From: Eubacterium sp.
GTDB lineage: Bacteria > Bacillota > Clostridia > Lachnospirales > Lachnospiraceae
Direction: 5' to 3'
NCBI GenBank assembly: GCA_003520145.1
Contig: DOVJ01000020.1
Location: 1 to 7,156, forward strand
Length of the DNA: 7,156 nt
Made by a program: the position numbers and the translations under genes. Of the stretch, positions 1-6,691 are shown one piece after another. A model generated the notes under the pieces. It had not been told where the DNA came from and did not search any database. It saw only the letters and a program-made list of their open reading frames with translations. Numbering within the stretch: the first letter of the stretch is position 1; every line of letters starts with the position of its first letter.

Positions 1-65
1 TTTTTTGATGCTTTTTGAAGATTTGATACACCTTTTTCGATAAAATGTTGTATACTAGATATCAT
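1..65 (-). CDS. N-terminus of an unidentified protein, possibly a transposase (partial, runs off the left edge)
   Basis: Only 22 codons are visible, starting at the ATG at 65-63 and open to the window edge. The peptide starts MISSIQHFIEKGVSNLQKAS and is a short amphipathic, lysine-rich helix. The start is well supported: an SD sequence GGAGGAG (79-73) sits 7 nt upstream, and an extended -10 promoter (118-113) lies about 50 nt before the ATG. From memory, the pattern 'IQ.F..KG..NL' resembles the N-termini of UPF0236/ISLre2-type transposases of Firmicutes, but 22 residues cannot prove this. The flanking inverted repeat that would hide the SD in read-through RNA is also typical of insertion-sequence ends. 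It could equally be an ordinary hypothetical gene. The reading frame is likely real; the identity is uncertain. Confidence 0.5.
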   Translation of the reverse strand, partial: MISSIQHFIEKGVSNLQKASK

Positions 66-72
66 AAGGGGA

Positions 73-79
73 CTCCTCC
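73..79 (-). promoter_or_regulatory. Ribosome binding site of the leftmost gene
   Basis: Minus-strand GGAGGAG (79-73) stands 7 nt before the ATG at 65-63 and decides that start. All seven bases fall in the 3' arm of the stem at 66-137, so this SD is predicted to be accessible only in RNA that lacks the 5' arm. Confidence 0.7.
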
Positions 80-89
80 ATTGTATTTG

Positions 90-110
90 TATTGGTTTGG
101 GCACCAAATA
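90..110 (-). repeat. Small inverted repeat inside the loop of the larger stem
   Basis: Minus-strand TTGGT (107-103) and ACCAA (96-92) form a 5-bp stem with a 6-nt loop. Two more pairs (110/90 and 109/91) are possible if T108 is bulged. It falls at or just after the predicted transcription start. It could be part of a nested leader structure or a protein-binding site; by itself it is short enough to be chance. Confidence 0.3.
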
Positions 111-112
111 CT

Positions 113-122
113 ATTATACCAT
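113..122 (-). promoter_or_regulatory. Extended -10 promoter for the leftmost gene
   Basis: Minus-strand TATAAT (118-113) is a perfect -10 hexamer and is preceded by TG one base upstream (121-120), the extended -10 pattern. No convincing -35 box occurs at 16-18 bp; the extended -10 could compensate. Transcription would start near 106, giving a leader of about 40 nt with the SD at 79-73. The promoter lies inside the loop of the inverted repeat at 66-137. Confidence 0.6.
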
Positions 123-169
123 GAAGGATATCCCCTTTCCTATTTATTCCTACAAAAACTTTACTCTAG

Positions 170-1564
170 CTAATACAAATCTTTCAATGTAAATAATCCT
201 ACCAATTCTTTATCAGCATTTTTCAAAATCCAATCTGAATATCCTGACAAGGCGAAAAATAAGTACTGAACTTCTGTATAGTCTCTATCTATTAATCCAC
301 GTCTTGCCATAAGCGCATCATATACCGACTTGTCTATTTTCTCATTCTTGAATTTACACTCTCCTATTACCGCCTTTTTATGAATGTTATCGATACCAAC
401 CACATCTATATCAGTTGGCTTATGGTCATTGCCAGGTCCCCACCAGTTGCCTACGTTGGTCACCATACATCTTAGGTTTCCTTCAAGCCCCTGAAGCAAC
501 ACAAACTGCCTACACATTTGCTCAAAGATATCTCCCATAAACGAATGAAGCTTATTCTTAACATAAGAATGGTAATATATATCACCATGATCCATCTCTA
601 TCGATGCTTTAGCCATAGGAACAAAGTTATACCAAAAGCGATAAATCCCGTCCGAGATTCTATACAGACTTCTCTTAGAACTATCCTTTTCTGTCATAGG
701 CGTCTCTTTAGATATCACACCTATTGTACACAAACCTTTGATTATATATGAAACAGCTGCCGTAGACATATGAGTTTTATCAGCAATCTCGTTAATTTTA
801 TTGGCACCACCCGCGCACACTTCTATAACACTGTTGTAATTGTTGATAGTTCTGAATTCCTGAACAAGAAGATTAGTTGGTTCTTCGTACAGATAACCAG
901 TCGGTTTAAAAAAGTTATTGATCAGGTTTTCATCAAGCGATAATTGATCATCAAACAAAGTAAGATACTTAGCAACGCCACCTGTAACTCCATACACTAT
1001 CGCTTTTTCTTCAAGCGTATAATTGGGCGTAAACTTAGAAGAATCCCTATAATCAAAAGGTTTCAAAAATACCTGATTAGTCCGTCTGCCAAATAATGGA
1101 CTCTTCCCACTAAGGATTTCTTTCTCCATAAAGCTGATTGCAGACCCACATATTATAAGATAGATATTCTTTTGATCAAATATAGTGTCAATCGCTACTT
1201 GCAATCTTGACAAGAAGGATTCATCTGTTTGTGCAATATATGGTATCTCATCTAGGGCTATTATTGTCTTTTCTTCTGTACAATTATTCCCTATAAAACG
1301 AAAGAATCCTTCAAGGTCTTCAAAATACGCACCCTCCATACCCGAATTAAGATCAGCCATAACCTGTGCTGACCACTTATGAACATTATCTTCAAGGGTA
1401 GTTTGACAAGCCACATAATACGAAGCTCTCTTATTCTTTATGAACTCTGTTATAAGCCTAGATTTACCTATCCTACGCCTGCCATATATGACAGTCATCT
1501 GAAAACCCGAAGTATTATAAGTATCTTCGAGTACTTTCAATTCACGTTCTCTGCCTATGAACAT
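170..1564 (-). CDS. AAA/STAND-type ATPase with winged helix and DUF234 (PD-(D/E)xK-like) C-terminal domain
   Basis: 464 residues, full length for archaeal-type ATPases of the PF01637/DUF234 kind, which are abundant in archaea and gut clostridia and whose role is not settled. N-terminal FIGRERELK (2-10) is the usual family start. Walker A is G28-RRRI-G33-K34-S35, Walker B ends at D105-E106, sensor-1-like CGS is at 139-141, an arginine pair is at 160-161, and the family's GGVAKYL stretch is at 195-201. A winged-helix-like region spans about 243-290 (KINEIADKTHMSTAAVSYII). The C-terminal domain begins near YRFWYNF (308-314) and carries a nuclease-fold signature: D385/D387 in TDIDVVG, then E402-C-K404. 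No signal peptide or membrane helix is evident, so it is probably cytoplasmic. The SD is AAAGGGGGA (1579-1571). It has its own promoter and operator-like array. One sampled 60-base line (541-600) is about 32% GC, against about 47% for one carB line, compatible with an acquired gene, but the sample is small. Nuclease activity is inferred, not shown. Confidence 0.85.
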   Translation of the reverse strand: MFIGRERELKVLEDTYNTSGFQMTVIYGRRRIGKSRLITEFIKNKRASYYVACQTTLEDNVHKWSAQVMADLNSGMEGAYFEDLEGFFRFIGNNCTEEKTIIALDEIPYIAQTDESFLSRLQVAIDTIFDQKNIYLIICGSAISFMEKEILSGKSPLFGRRTNQVFLKPFDYRDSSKFTPNYTLEEKAIVYGVTGGVAKYLTLFDDQLSLDENLINNFFKPTGYLYEEPTNLLVQEFRTINNYNSVIEVCAGGANKINEIADKTHMSTAAVSYIIKGLCTIGVISKETPMTEKDSSKRSLYRISDGIYRFWYNFVPMAKASIEMDHGDIYYHSYVKNKLHSFMGDIFEQMCRQFVLLQGLEGNLRCMVTNVGNWWGPGNDHKPTDIDVVGIDNIHKKAVIGECKFKNEKIDKSVYDALMARRGLIDRDYTEVQYLFFALSGYSDWILKNADKELVGLFTLKDLY

Positions 1565-1584
1565 AACAAATCCCCCTTTGCGAT

Positions 1585-1639
1585 TATACTAAAACACGTT
1601 TTAGTAAAACATATTTTACTAAATTATATTTTAGTATAA
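1585..1639 (-). promoter_or_regulatory. Four-unit operator-like array with exact 15-bp spacing
   Basis: Four near-palindromic AT-rich units of the form TTTASTAAA are centred on a C or G at 1589 (C), 1604 (G), 1619 (C) and 1634 (G). The centres are exactly 15 bp apart and the central base alternates, so neighbouring units are inverted relative to each other. Seen another way, ACTAAA-N6-TTTAGT occurs twice (1588-1605 and 1618-1635), 30 bp apart, with the inverted pair AGTAAAA/TTTTACT (1603-1609, 1614-1620) between them. Comparing 1585-1609 with 1615-1639 gives 19 of 25 identical bases. The array overlaps the -10 box and the predicted start of the ATPase promoter, as expected for a repressor site. 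The natural candidate regulator is the winged helix of the ATPase itself; that link is inference. Confidence 0.7.
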
Positions 1640-1656
1640 TAAAAGGGGGTTGTCAA
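1628..1656 (-). promoter_or_regulatory. SigA-type promoter of the ATPase gene
   Basis: On the minus strand a perfect -35 TTGACA (1656-1651) is followed after 17 bp by TAAAAT (1633-1628), a good -10. It begins 2 bp beyond the ANTAR gene's stop codon, so the ATPase gene is its own transcription unit, although read-through from the car operon is possible. Transcription would start near 1621, leaving a leader of about 57 nt. The -10 box overlaps the operator unit centred on 1634, and the unit at 1619 covers the start point. Confidence 0.7.
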
Positions 1657-1658
1657 GT

Positions 1659-2234
1659 CTAATCATCCAGTATCTTTCTGGCTGCAGCTGCTCGTGATAT
1701 TCCGTTGTCCATCGCAAGCTTTCCTATATATCTGTGTGCTTCTTCTTCTGAGATTCCCTTCTTTTCGATAAGCATACACTTAACTCTGCTTACGATACGC
1801 ATCTCTTCTAACTTTTCCTCCATAGCCACGAGCTTTTTATCGCGTTCGTGTATCTTGTTCTGGATTGCCATGATGAATCTGACAGCCTTATCTATCCTAC
1901 CAACAGGCGATGGTTTGCCAACGACTAAAACACCTGCATCCGATACCCTCGATATCACTTCATCCATAACATCATTCGGTGTTACAAGTAAAACTGATGC
2001 ACTCAGCTTTTCGACAGCTTCTAAAGCTATATCCTCTCCGGTTTCATCGCTTAACGGAGCATTTATAACTATGATATCATAGTATCTCTCAAGTATGCTC
2101 CTTCTGGCAAGTGATCCGCTTTTTTTTATATCGGTTGTCGCATAGCCATTTACCGCTCTTTTTATAATCTGGTCGAACTTTTCGGAGGCAGACACGATCA
2201 ATACCGAGTGATAATTGTTATATTTTTCGGCCAT
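1659..2234 (-). CDS. ANTAR-domain RNA-binding regulator with a degenerate receiver domain
   Basis: 191 residues, cytoplasmic. Residues 9-125 look like a response-regulator receiver: a first strand HSVLIVS (9-15), YDIIVINAP (52-60) and VVGKP (104-108) with the conserved K107. The phospho-acceptor Asp is replaced by N58 and the N-terminal acidic pair is missing, so normal phosphorylation is unlikely. A charged helix (about 125-150) leads into the ANTAR domain (about 140-189), with K152, the LIEKKGISEEEAHRYI stretch (155-170) and the LAMDNGISRAAAARKIL tail. ANTAR proteins bind paired hexaloop RNA hairpins and prevent termination; in clostridia one such gene follows glnA and acts on nitrogen control. 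The gene starts 11 nt after the glutamine synthetase-like gene, and its SD (AAGGGGGG, 2247-2240) overlaps that gene's TAA, suggesting translational coupling. The signal it senses is unknown; a protein partner, possibly the neighbouring GS-like protein, would fit an unphosphorylatable receiver. Confidence 0.85.
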   Translation of the reverse strand: MAEKYNNYHSVLIVSASEKFDQIIKRAVNGYATTDIKKSGSLARRSILERYYDIIVINAPLSDETGEDIALEAVEKLSASVLLVTPNDVMDEVISRVSDAGVLVVGKPSPVGRIDKAVRFIMAIQNKIHERDKKLVAMEEKLEEMRIVSRVKCMLIEKKGISEEEAHRYIGKLAMDNGISRAAAARKILDD

Positions 2235-2245
2235 ACCATCCCCCC

Positions 2246-3421
2246 TTACCTTTTCAGATAAGCAGCAAGTATTCCGTCAGGAACATATGTCTTTACGAAT
2301 TCACTTTCAAGCGCATATGAAGATGCTTCTTTTTTGGAGCCTGGAAGCCTGAGTTCCCCAACATCCGGCTCTTCAGATAGGCTTAATCTGTTATTGATTC
2401 CATAGAGACCGGCACGTATCAAGAGTGCATATACAAGATAAGGATTACTAGAAGCATCAGGGCTTCTTAATTCCACCTTGGTTTTACCCTTATAGCTTTC
2501 TACATACATAAGCTCTGATGCGCCTTCGCTTGACCAGTTAACCTTATCAGGAGCACTGTTAGAACCAAGACGGTTATAGGATGCTTCTGTAGGATTTAAA
2601 AACAGTGTTATCTCCCTGATCTTCTCCATGATACCAGCAGCAGCATACTTAACAACATCATTGCCATCCTTGTCTACCGCGTAGATGTTGATATGATATC
2701 CGTTACCTGGCTGATCCTTAAGAGGCATAGGCGAGAAATCAGATACAAGGCCATAACGATTGGCAAGGATGCTTACAACCATCCTGAATGTGACCATCTG
2801 ATCAGCAGCCTTCAGTGGCTTGGCATAGTGGAAGTCTATCTCATTCTGTCCAGGTCCTCTTTCGTGGAAGGATCTCTCAGGGGTCAACCCCATCCTCTCT
2901 ATGGTGAGGTCTATCTCACGTCTAACATTTTCACACTTATCAAGTGGAGCTATATCCATATATCCTGCATTGTCATAAGGTATCTTAGTCGGATTGCCGT
3001 CCTCATCACACTTGAAGAGGTAGAACTCTGTTTCATTACCAAATCTGAATTCTATACCTGCCTTCTCGGCCTCTTCAACAGCAGAGCGAAGAATTGTTCT
3101 TGTATCTGCTACATATACGGTATTATCAGGTGTATAGATTCCGCAGAACATACGAAGAACCTTGCCACTGTCCGGTCTCCACGGAAGTATGGCCATGGTA
3201 TCGGCTTCCGGCTTAAGATAAAGCTGCGCATAAGGGCAGTCGAGGAATCCCTCTATCTCCCTTGCGTTCACAGGTATACCATCCGTGAACGCTTTCTTCA
3301 TCTCACCCGGCATAACCGAGATATTCTTCTGTACGCCAAATGCATCGAAAAATGCGAGCCTTATAAACTTAACATCTTCCTCTTCGATGTACTTCATAAC
3401 ATCTTCAAAAGTATAATACAT
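2246..3421 (-). CDS. Divergent, short glutamine synthetase-like protein (GSI fold)
   Basis: 391 residues, about 50 shorter than typical GSI-alpha (about 444). The N-terminal beta-grasp domain (about 1-100) and catalytic domain (about 105-391) are both recognisable. By eye against remembered B. subtilis GlnA, all six metal ligands are kept: E130, E132, E187, E194, H243, E317. R284 (glutamate binding) and R319 also remain. Several hallmarks are lost: the ammonium-site DGSS becomes NARE (52-55), the flap Glu of GYEAP becomes S289, the two arginines of NRS and IRIP become A301 and Y306, and the Arg of TRVE becomes K315. The C-terminal tail ending in the GSI-alpha helices is missing. It may therefore act on another substrate, work poorly, or serve as a glutamine/glutamate sensor. 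The SD AAGGAGA (3434-3428) lies 6 nt before the ATG. It sits 30 nt after carB and 11 nt before the ANTAR gene, so it is probably co-transcribed with both. The fold assignment is secure; glutamine synthesis is doubtful. Confidence 0.85.
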   Translation of the reverse strand: MYYTFEDVMKYIEEEDVKFIRLAFFDAFGVQKNISVMPGEMKKAFTDGIPVNAREIEGFLDCPYAQLYLKPEADTMAILPWRPDSGKVLRMFCGIYTPDNTVYVADTRTILRSAVEEAEKAGIEFRFGNETEFYLFKCDEDGNPTKIPYDNAGYMDIAPLDKCENVRREIDLTIERMGLTPERSFHERGPGQNEIDFHYAKPLKAADQMVTFRMVVSILANRYGLVSDFSPMPLKDQPGNGYHINIYAVDKDGNDVVKYAAAGIMEKIREITLFLNPTEASYNRLGSNSAPDKVNWSSEGASELMYVESYKGKTKVELRSPDASSNPYLVYALLIRAGLYGINNRLSLSEEPDVGELRLPGSKKEASSYALESEFVKTYVPDGILAAYLKR

Positions 3422-3451
3422 GCTTTTTCTCCTTATTGTGTGAACTTTTGA

Positions 3452-6400
3452 TCAGATTGTACTTATCCTTGGAGATATATCCTCAAGTACATCCAGAAGT
3501 ATCCTTACTGTGTCGAGTGATGTGAACATAGTCACGCCATTCAGTATAGCACATCTTCTTATCTCCACGCCATCACTGTAGTGAATACCTGAAAGTATGG
3601 CACGGGTGTTGATTATATAGCTGACATAACCAGTCCTTATAGTCTTAAGGATATCGTCGCTTCCCTCGCTGATCTTCTTCCTGATCCTGGTTCTGATTCC
3701 ATGCTCCTTAAGGAAAGTACCGGTTCCGGCTGTTGCTTCGATGTTAAAGCCAAGCTCATAGAATCTCCTTATAAGAGGCAATGCTTCTTCCTTGTCCTCA
3801 TCAGCAAGAGTGACCATAACTGTTCCATATTCCTTCATCTTGATGCCAGATGCCTGCAGCGCCTTATATAATGCGCGCTTAAGACTTGAATCATATCCTA
3901 TCGCCTCGCCTGTAGACTTCATCTCAGGAGAGAGATATGCATCGATTCCGTTGAGCTTTTCAAATGAGAATGCAGGTGCCTTAACATACCAGAAGTTCTT
4001 CTCAGGAAGCAACTTGCCAGCATAACCCATACTCTCAAGAGTCTCACCAAGCATAACCTTCGTAGCTATATCAACAAGCGAAACACCTGTAGACTTAGAA
4101 AGGAAAGGTACACTTCTCGAAGCTCTAGGATTTACCTCGATTATGAATACATTGTCCTGCTTATCTACGATAAACTGGATGTTATATAATCCTACTATTC
4201 CGATACCTACACCGAGTTTTTCAGTATATTCACGTATAGTATTCTTAACCTTCTCTGAGATTGAGAATGGAGGATAAACACTCATACTGTCGCCCGAATG
4301 AACACCGGTTCTCTCGACAAGCTCCATGATTCCAGGAAGGAATACATCCTTGCCATCACATACAGCATCTATCTCAACTTCCCTGCCGACTATGTACTTA
4401 TCAACAAGAACAGGGCGATCCTTATCTATCTCAACCGCATTCTTAAGATAGGTCACAAGTGTCTCAGGATTTGCAACAATCTCCATAGCACGACCACCAA
4501 GTACGAATGAAGGTCTTACAAGAACCGGATAACCTATTCTTCCAGCTGCCTCAAGTCCATCCTCAATAGTAGTAACTGCTATTCCCTTTGGATGAGGTAT
4601 ATTAAGCTCCTTCAGAACTTCCTCGAAAGCATCTCTGTCTTCTGCCTTAAAGATTGCATCGTTATCTGTACCTATGATCTTAACGCCACGAGCCGCTAAC
4701 GGACCTGCAAGATTAACTGCAGTCTGACCACCAAGTGAGGTGATGACTCCAAGTGGTTTTTCAAGCTCGATTATGTTCAGGATATCCTCTACTGTAAGTG
4801 GCTCAAAGTAAAGCTTATCGGCTGTGGTATAGTCTGTTGAAACAGTCTCAGGGTTGTTGTTGATAACTATAGCTTCATAGCCAAGTTCACGTATAGTCTT
4901 AACTGCATGTACAGTCGAGTAATCGAACTCAACACCCTGTCCAATCCTTATAGGTCCTGAACCTAATACTATGATCTTCTTATTCTGTGAGATGATAGAT
5001 TCATTCTCAGTTTCGTATGTTGAATAAAAGTAAGGTACATAGCTCTCAAACTCGCTTGCGCAGGTATCTATCATCTTATAGACAGGATATATGCTGTACT
5101 CGCGACGAAGCTTCCAGATATCATCTTCAGTACAGCCTGCAAGTTCTGCGATATATGAATCCGAGAAGCCCATTCTCTTCGCGTCATAGAGAAGTTCTCT
5201 ATCCATGATAGGGCTTCCTTCTGATCTGTTCTCGCAGTTTTCTTCTATCTTCTTCTCAAAATCCACGATACTCTTGATCTTATCAAGGAAGAACATATCG
5301 ATAGCGGTTCTCATATTGATGATCTGAGGATCCACTCCAAGCCACAAAAGCTCAGATATGGCATATATTCTGTCGTCGGTTCCTTCTTCTATGTATGTAA
5401 GAAGCTTCTCTATAGCTTCTTTTCTTCCTTCTTCGCCTTCCTTGTCTGACAGAGAACGAACATCGAACTTCTCGATATGGATATGATTCTTTCCGTCTTC
5501 AAGTGATCTTATGGCCTTAAGAAGGCTTTCCTCCATAGTTCTTCCGACACTCATAATCTCGCCTGTCGCCTTCATCTGTGTAGAGAGAACATTCGAAGCA
5601 AGTGTGAACTTATCAAAAGGAAATCTAGGCATCTTAGTAACGACATAATCAAGCGCTGGTTCAAAGCACGCAGGTGTGTTAGAAAGCTTGATCTCATCAA
5701 GTGTCATACCTACTGCAATCTTAGCAGATACTCTTGCGATCGGATATCCTGTAGCCTTAGAAGCAAGTGCTGAAGATCTAGATACCCTTGGGTTTACTTC
5801 GATAACATAATATCCAAATGATTCAGGGTCAAGAGCAAACTGAACATTACATCCACCCTTAACCTTAAGTGCTCTTATGATCTTAAGAGCGCTGTCACGA
5901 AGCATCTGATATTCCTTGTTGGTAAGTGTCTGGCTAGGTGCCACAACAATTGAATCACCTGTATGAATACCAACAGGATCAAGGTTCTCCATGTTACATA
6001 CAGTGATTGCTGTATCGTTAGCATCTCTTATTACTTCGTATTCTATCTCCTTATAACCCTTGATACTCTTCTCAACAAGTACCTGATGTACAGGCGAAAG
6101 TGCAAGAGCTGTCTTCATCTTCTCTCTCATCTCTTCAGGATCTGAAGCAAAACCGCCACCTGTTCCACCAAGAGTAAAAGCAGGTCTTAAGATGACTGGA
6201 TAGCCGATCTTATCTGCGCTTTCAAGTCCCTCTTCTATGCTTTCTGCTATACATGAAGGAACAACCGGCTCACCAAGTTCAAGACAAAGTTCCTTGAACT
6301 TCTCTCTGTCTTCAGCTTTTCTTATACTCTCTGCATCGGTTCCAAGAAGTTCTATCTCACACTCATCAAGAACACCCTTGTCAAATAACTGAAGAGAGAG

Positions 6401-6691
6401 GTTAAGACCTGTCTGTCCGCCAAGTCCAGGTATGATAGCATCCGGTCTTTCATAACGGCATATACGCGCCATATATTCAAGCGTAAGCGGCTCCATATAT
6501 ACCTTATCTGCAATCGAATTATCTGTCATGATAGTAGCAGGATTAGAATTGGCAAGAATAACCTGATATCCCTCTTCCTTAAGAGCAAGACAAGCCTGTG
6601 TTCCGGCATAATCAAACTCGGCAGCCTGTCCTATAACAATAGGACCTGAACCTATAACAAGAACTTTTTTTATATCATTTCTTTTAGGCAT
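3452..6691 (-). CDS. carB: Carbamoyl-phosphate synthase large subunit
   Basis: 1079 residues, the normal full length (E. coli 1073). It makes carbamoyl phosphate from bicarbonate, ammonia tunnelled from CarA, and two ATP, for pyrimidine and arginine synthesis. The two homologous halves are clear: IGSGPIVIGQAAEFDYAG (13-30) and LGSGPIRIGQGVEFDYST (576-593). The first ATP-grasp domain carries the GGTGGG loop (175-180) and the metal-binding E298, N300, R302. The linking oligomerization region is about 400-555. The second ATP-grasp domain has IEVNPRASRS (851-860). The C-terminal MGS-like regulatory domain (about 950-1079) keeps TAGT (987-990), K967 and K1006, equivalents of the E. coli effector-binding residues T974/T977, K954 and K993, so nucleotide control is plausible. 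The ATG lies inside the end of carA (8-nt overlap), preceded by a strong SD AAGGAGG with 9-nt spacing. No break or missing catalytic segment was seen. Confidence 0.98.
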   Translation of the reverse strand: MPKRNDIKKVLVIGSGPIVIGQAAEFDYAGTQACLALKEEGYQVILANSNPATIMTDNSIADKVYMEPLTLEYMARICRYERPDAIIPGLGGQTGLNLSLQLFDKGVLDECEIELLGTDAESIRKAEDREKFKELCLELGEPVVPSCIAESIEEGLESADKIGYPVILRPAFTLGGTGGGFASDPEEMREKMKTALALSPVHQVLVEKSIKGYKEIEYEVIRDANDTAITVCNMENLDPVGIHTGDSIVVAPSQTLTNKEYQMLRDSALKIIRALKVKGGCNVQFALDPESFGYYVIEVNPRVSRSSALASKATGYPIARVSAKIAVGMTLDEIKLSNTPACFEPALDYVVTKMPRFPFDKFTLASNVLSTQMKATGEIMSVGRTMEESLLKAIRSLEDGKNHIHIEKFDVRSLSDKEGEEGRKEAIEKLLTYIEEGTDDRIYAISELLWLGVDPQIINMRTAIDMFFLDKIKSIVDFEKKIEENCENRSEGSPIMDRELLYDAKRMGFSDSYIAELAGCTEDDIWKLRREYSIYPVYKMIDTCASEFESYVPYFYSTYETENESIISQNKKIIVLGSGPIRIGQGVEFDYSTVHAVKTIRELGYEAIVINNNPETVSTDYTTADKLYFEPLTVEDILNIIELEKPLGVITSLGGQTAVNLAGPLAARGVKIIGTDNDAIFKAEDRDAFEEVLKELNIPHPKGIAVTTIEDGLEAAGRIGYPVLVRPSFVLGGRAMEIVANPETLVTYLKNAVEIDKDRPVLVDKYIVGREVEIDAVCDGKDVFLPGIMELVERTGVHSGDSMSVYPPFSISEKVKNTIREYTEKLGVGIGIVGLYNIQFIVDKQDNVFIIEVNPRASRSVPFLSKSTGVSLVDIATKVMLGETLESMGYAGKLLPEKNFWYVKAPAFSFEKLNGIDAYLSPEMKSTGEAIGYDSSLKRALYKALQASGIKMKEYGTVMVTLADEDKEEALPLIRRFYELGFNIEATAGTGTFLKEHGIRTRIRKKISEGSDDILKTIRTGYVSYIINTRAILSGIHYSDGVEIRRCAILNGVTMFTSLDTVRILLDVLEDISPRISTI

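Larger units (their letters stand above)
66..137 (-). promoter_or_regulatory. Imperfect inverted repeat / RNA stem that would mask the SD of the gene at 65
   Basis: Positions 66-81 and 121-137 are inverted copies of each other. Read as minus-strand RNA, 137-121 pairs with 66-81 over 16 base pairs with a single bulged A (129). The core is AAGGGGA (137-131) with TCCCCTT (72-66). The two non-Watson-Crick positions (130 with 73, 124 with 78) are both G·U pairs in minus-strand RNA; in plus-strand RNA they would be A·C mismatches, which suggests the minus-strand RNA is the functional one. The 3' arm covers the whole SD (79-73) and ends one base before the ATG. The 39-nt loop contains the -10 box, so transcripts started there lack the 5' arm and leave the SD free. 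The pairing is seen directly; the function is inferred from IS10/IS50-type precedents. Confidence 0.6.

Noticed and set aside
124..137. AAGGATATCCCCTT near-palindrome as a terminator of the ATPase gene
   Set aside because: It has no loop and no following U-run on the minus strand; it is better explained as the 5' arm of the longer stem at 66-137.
1379..1639. 86-codon plus-strand open frame crossing the ATPase start and operator array
   Set aside because: It is antisense to the ATPase N-terminus and translates AT-rich operator sequence; no SD or known domain.
2693..3451. 252-codon open frame on the plus strand
   Set aside because: It lies fully antisense to the GS-like gene, has no recognisable motif or SD, and its length is explained by the codon pattern of the real gene on the other strand.
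3422..3451. Possible ANTAR target RNA or internal promoter between carB and the GS-like gene
   Set aside because: The gap is only 30 nt and contains an SD; there is no room for two hexaloop hairpins and a terminator, and no -35/-10 pair is visible.
3452..6691. Internal repetition within carB (two similar GSGPIxIGQ halves)
   Set aside because: This is the ancient duplication present in all CarB proteins, not a local repeat or recent rearrangement.
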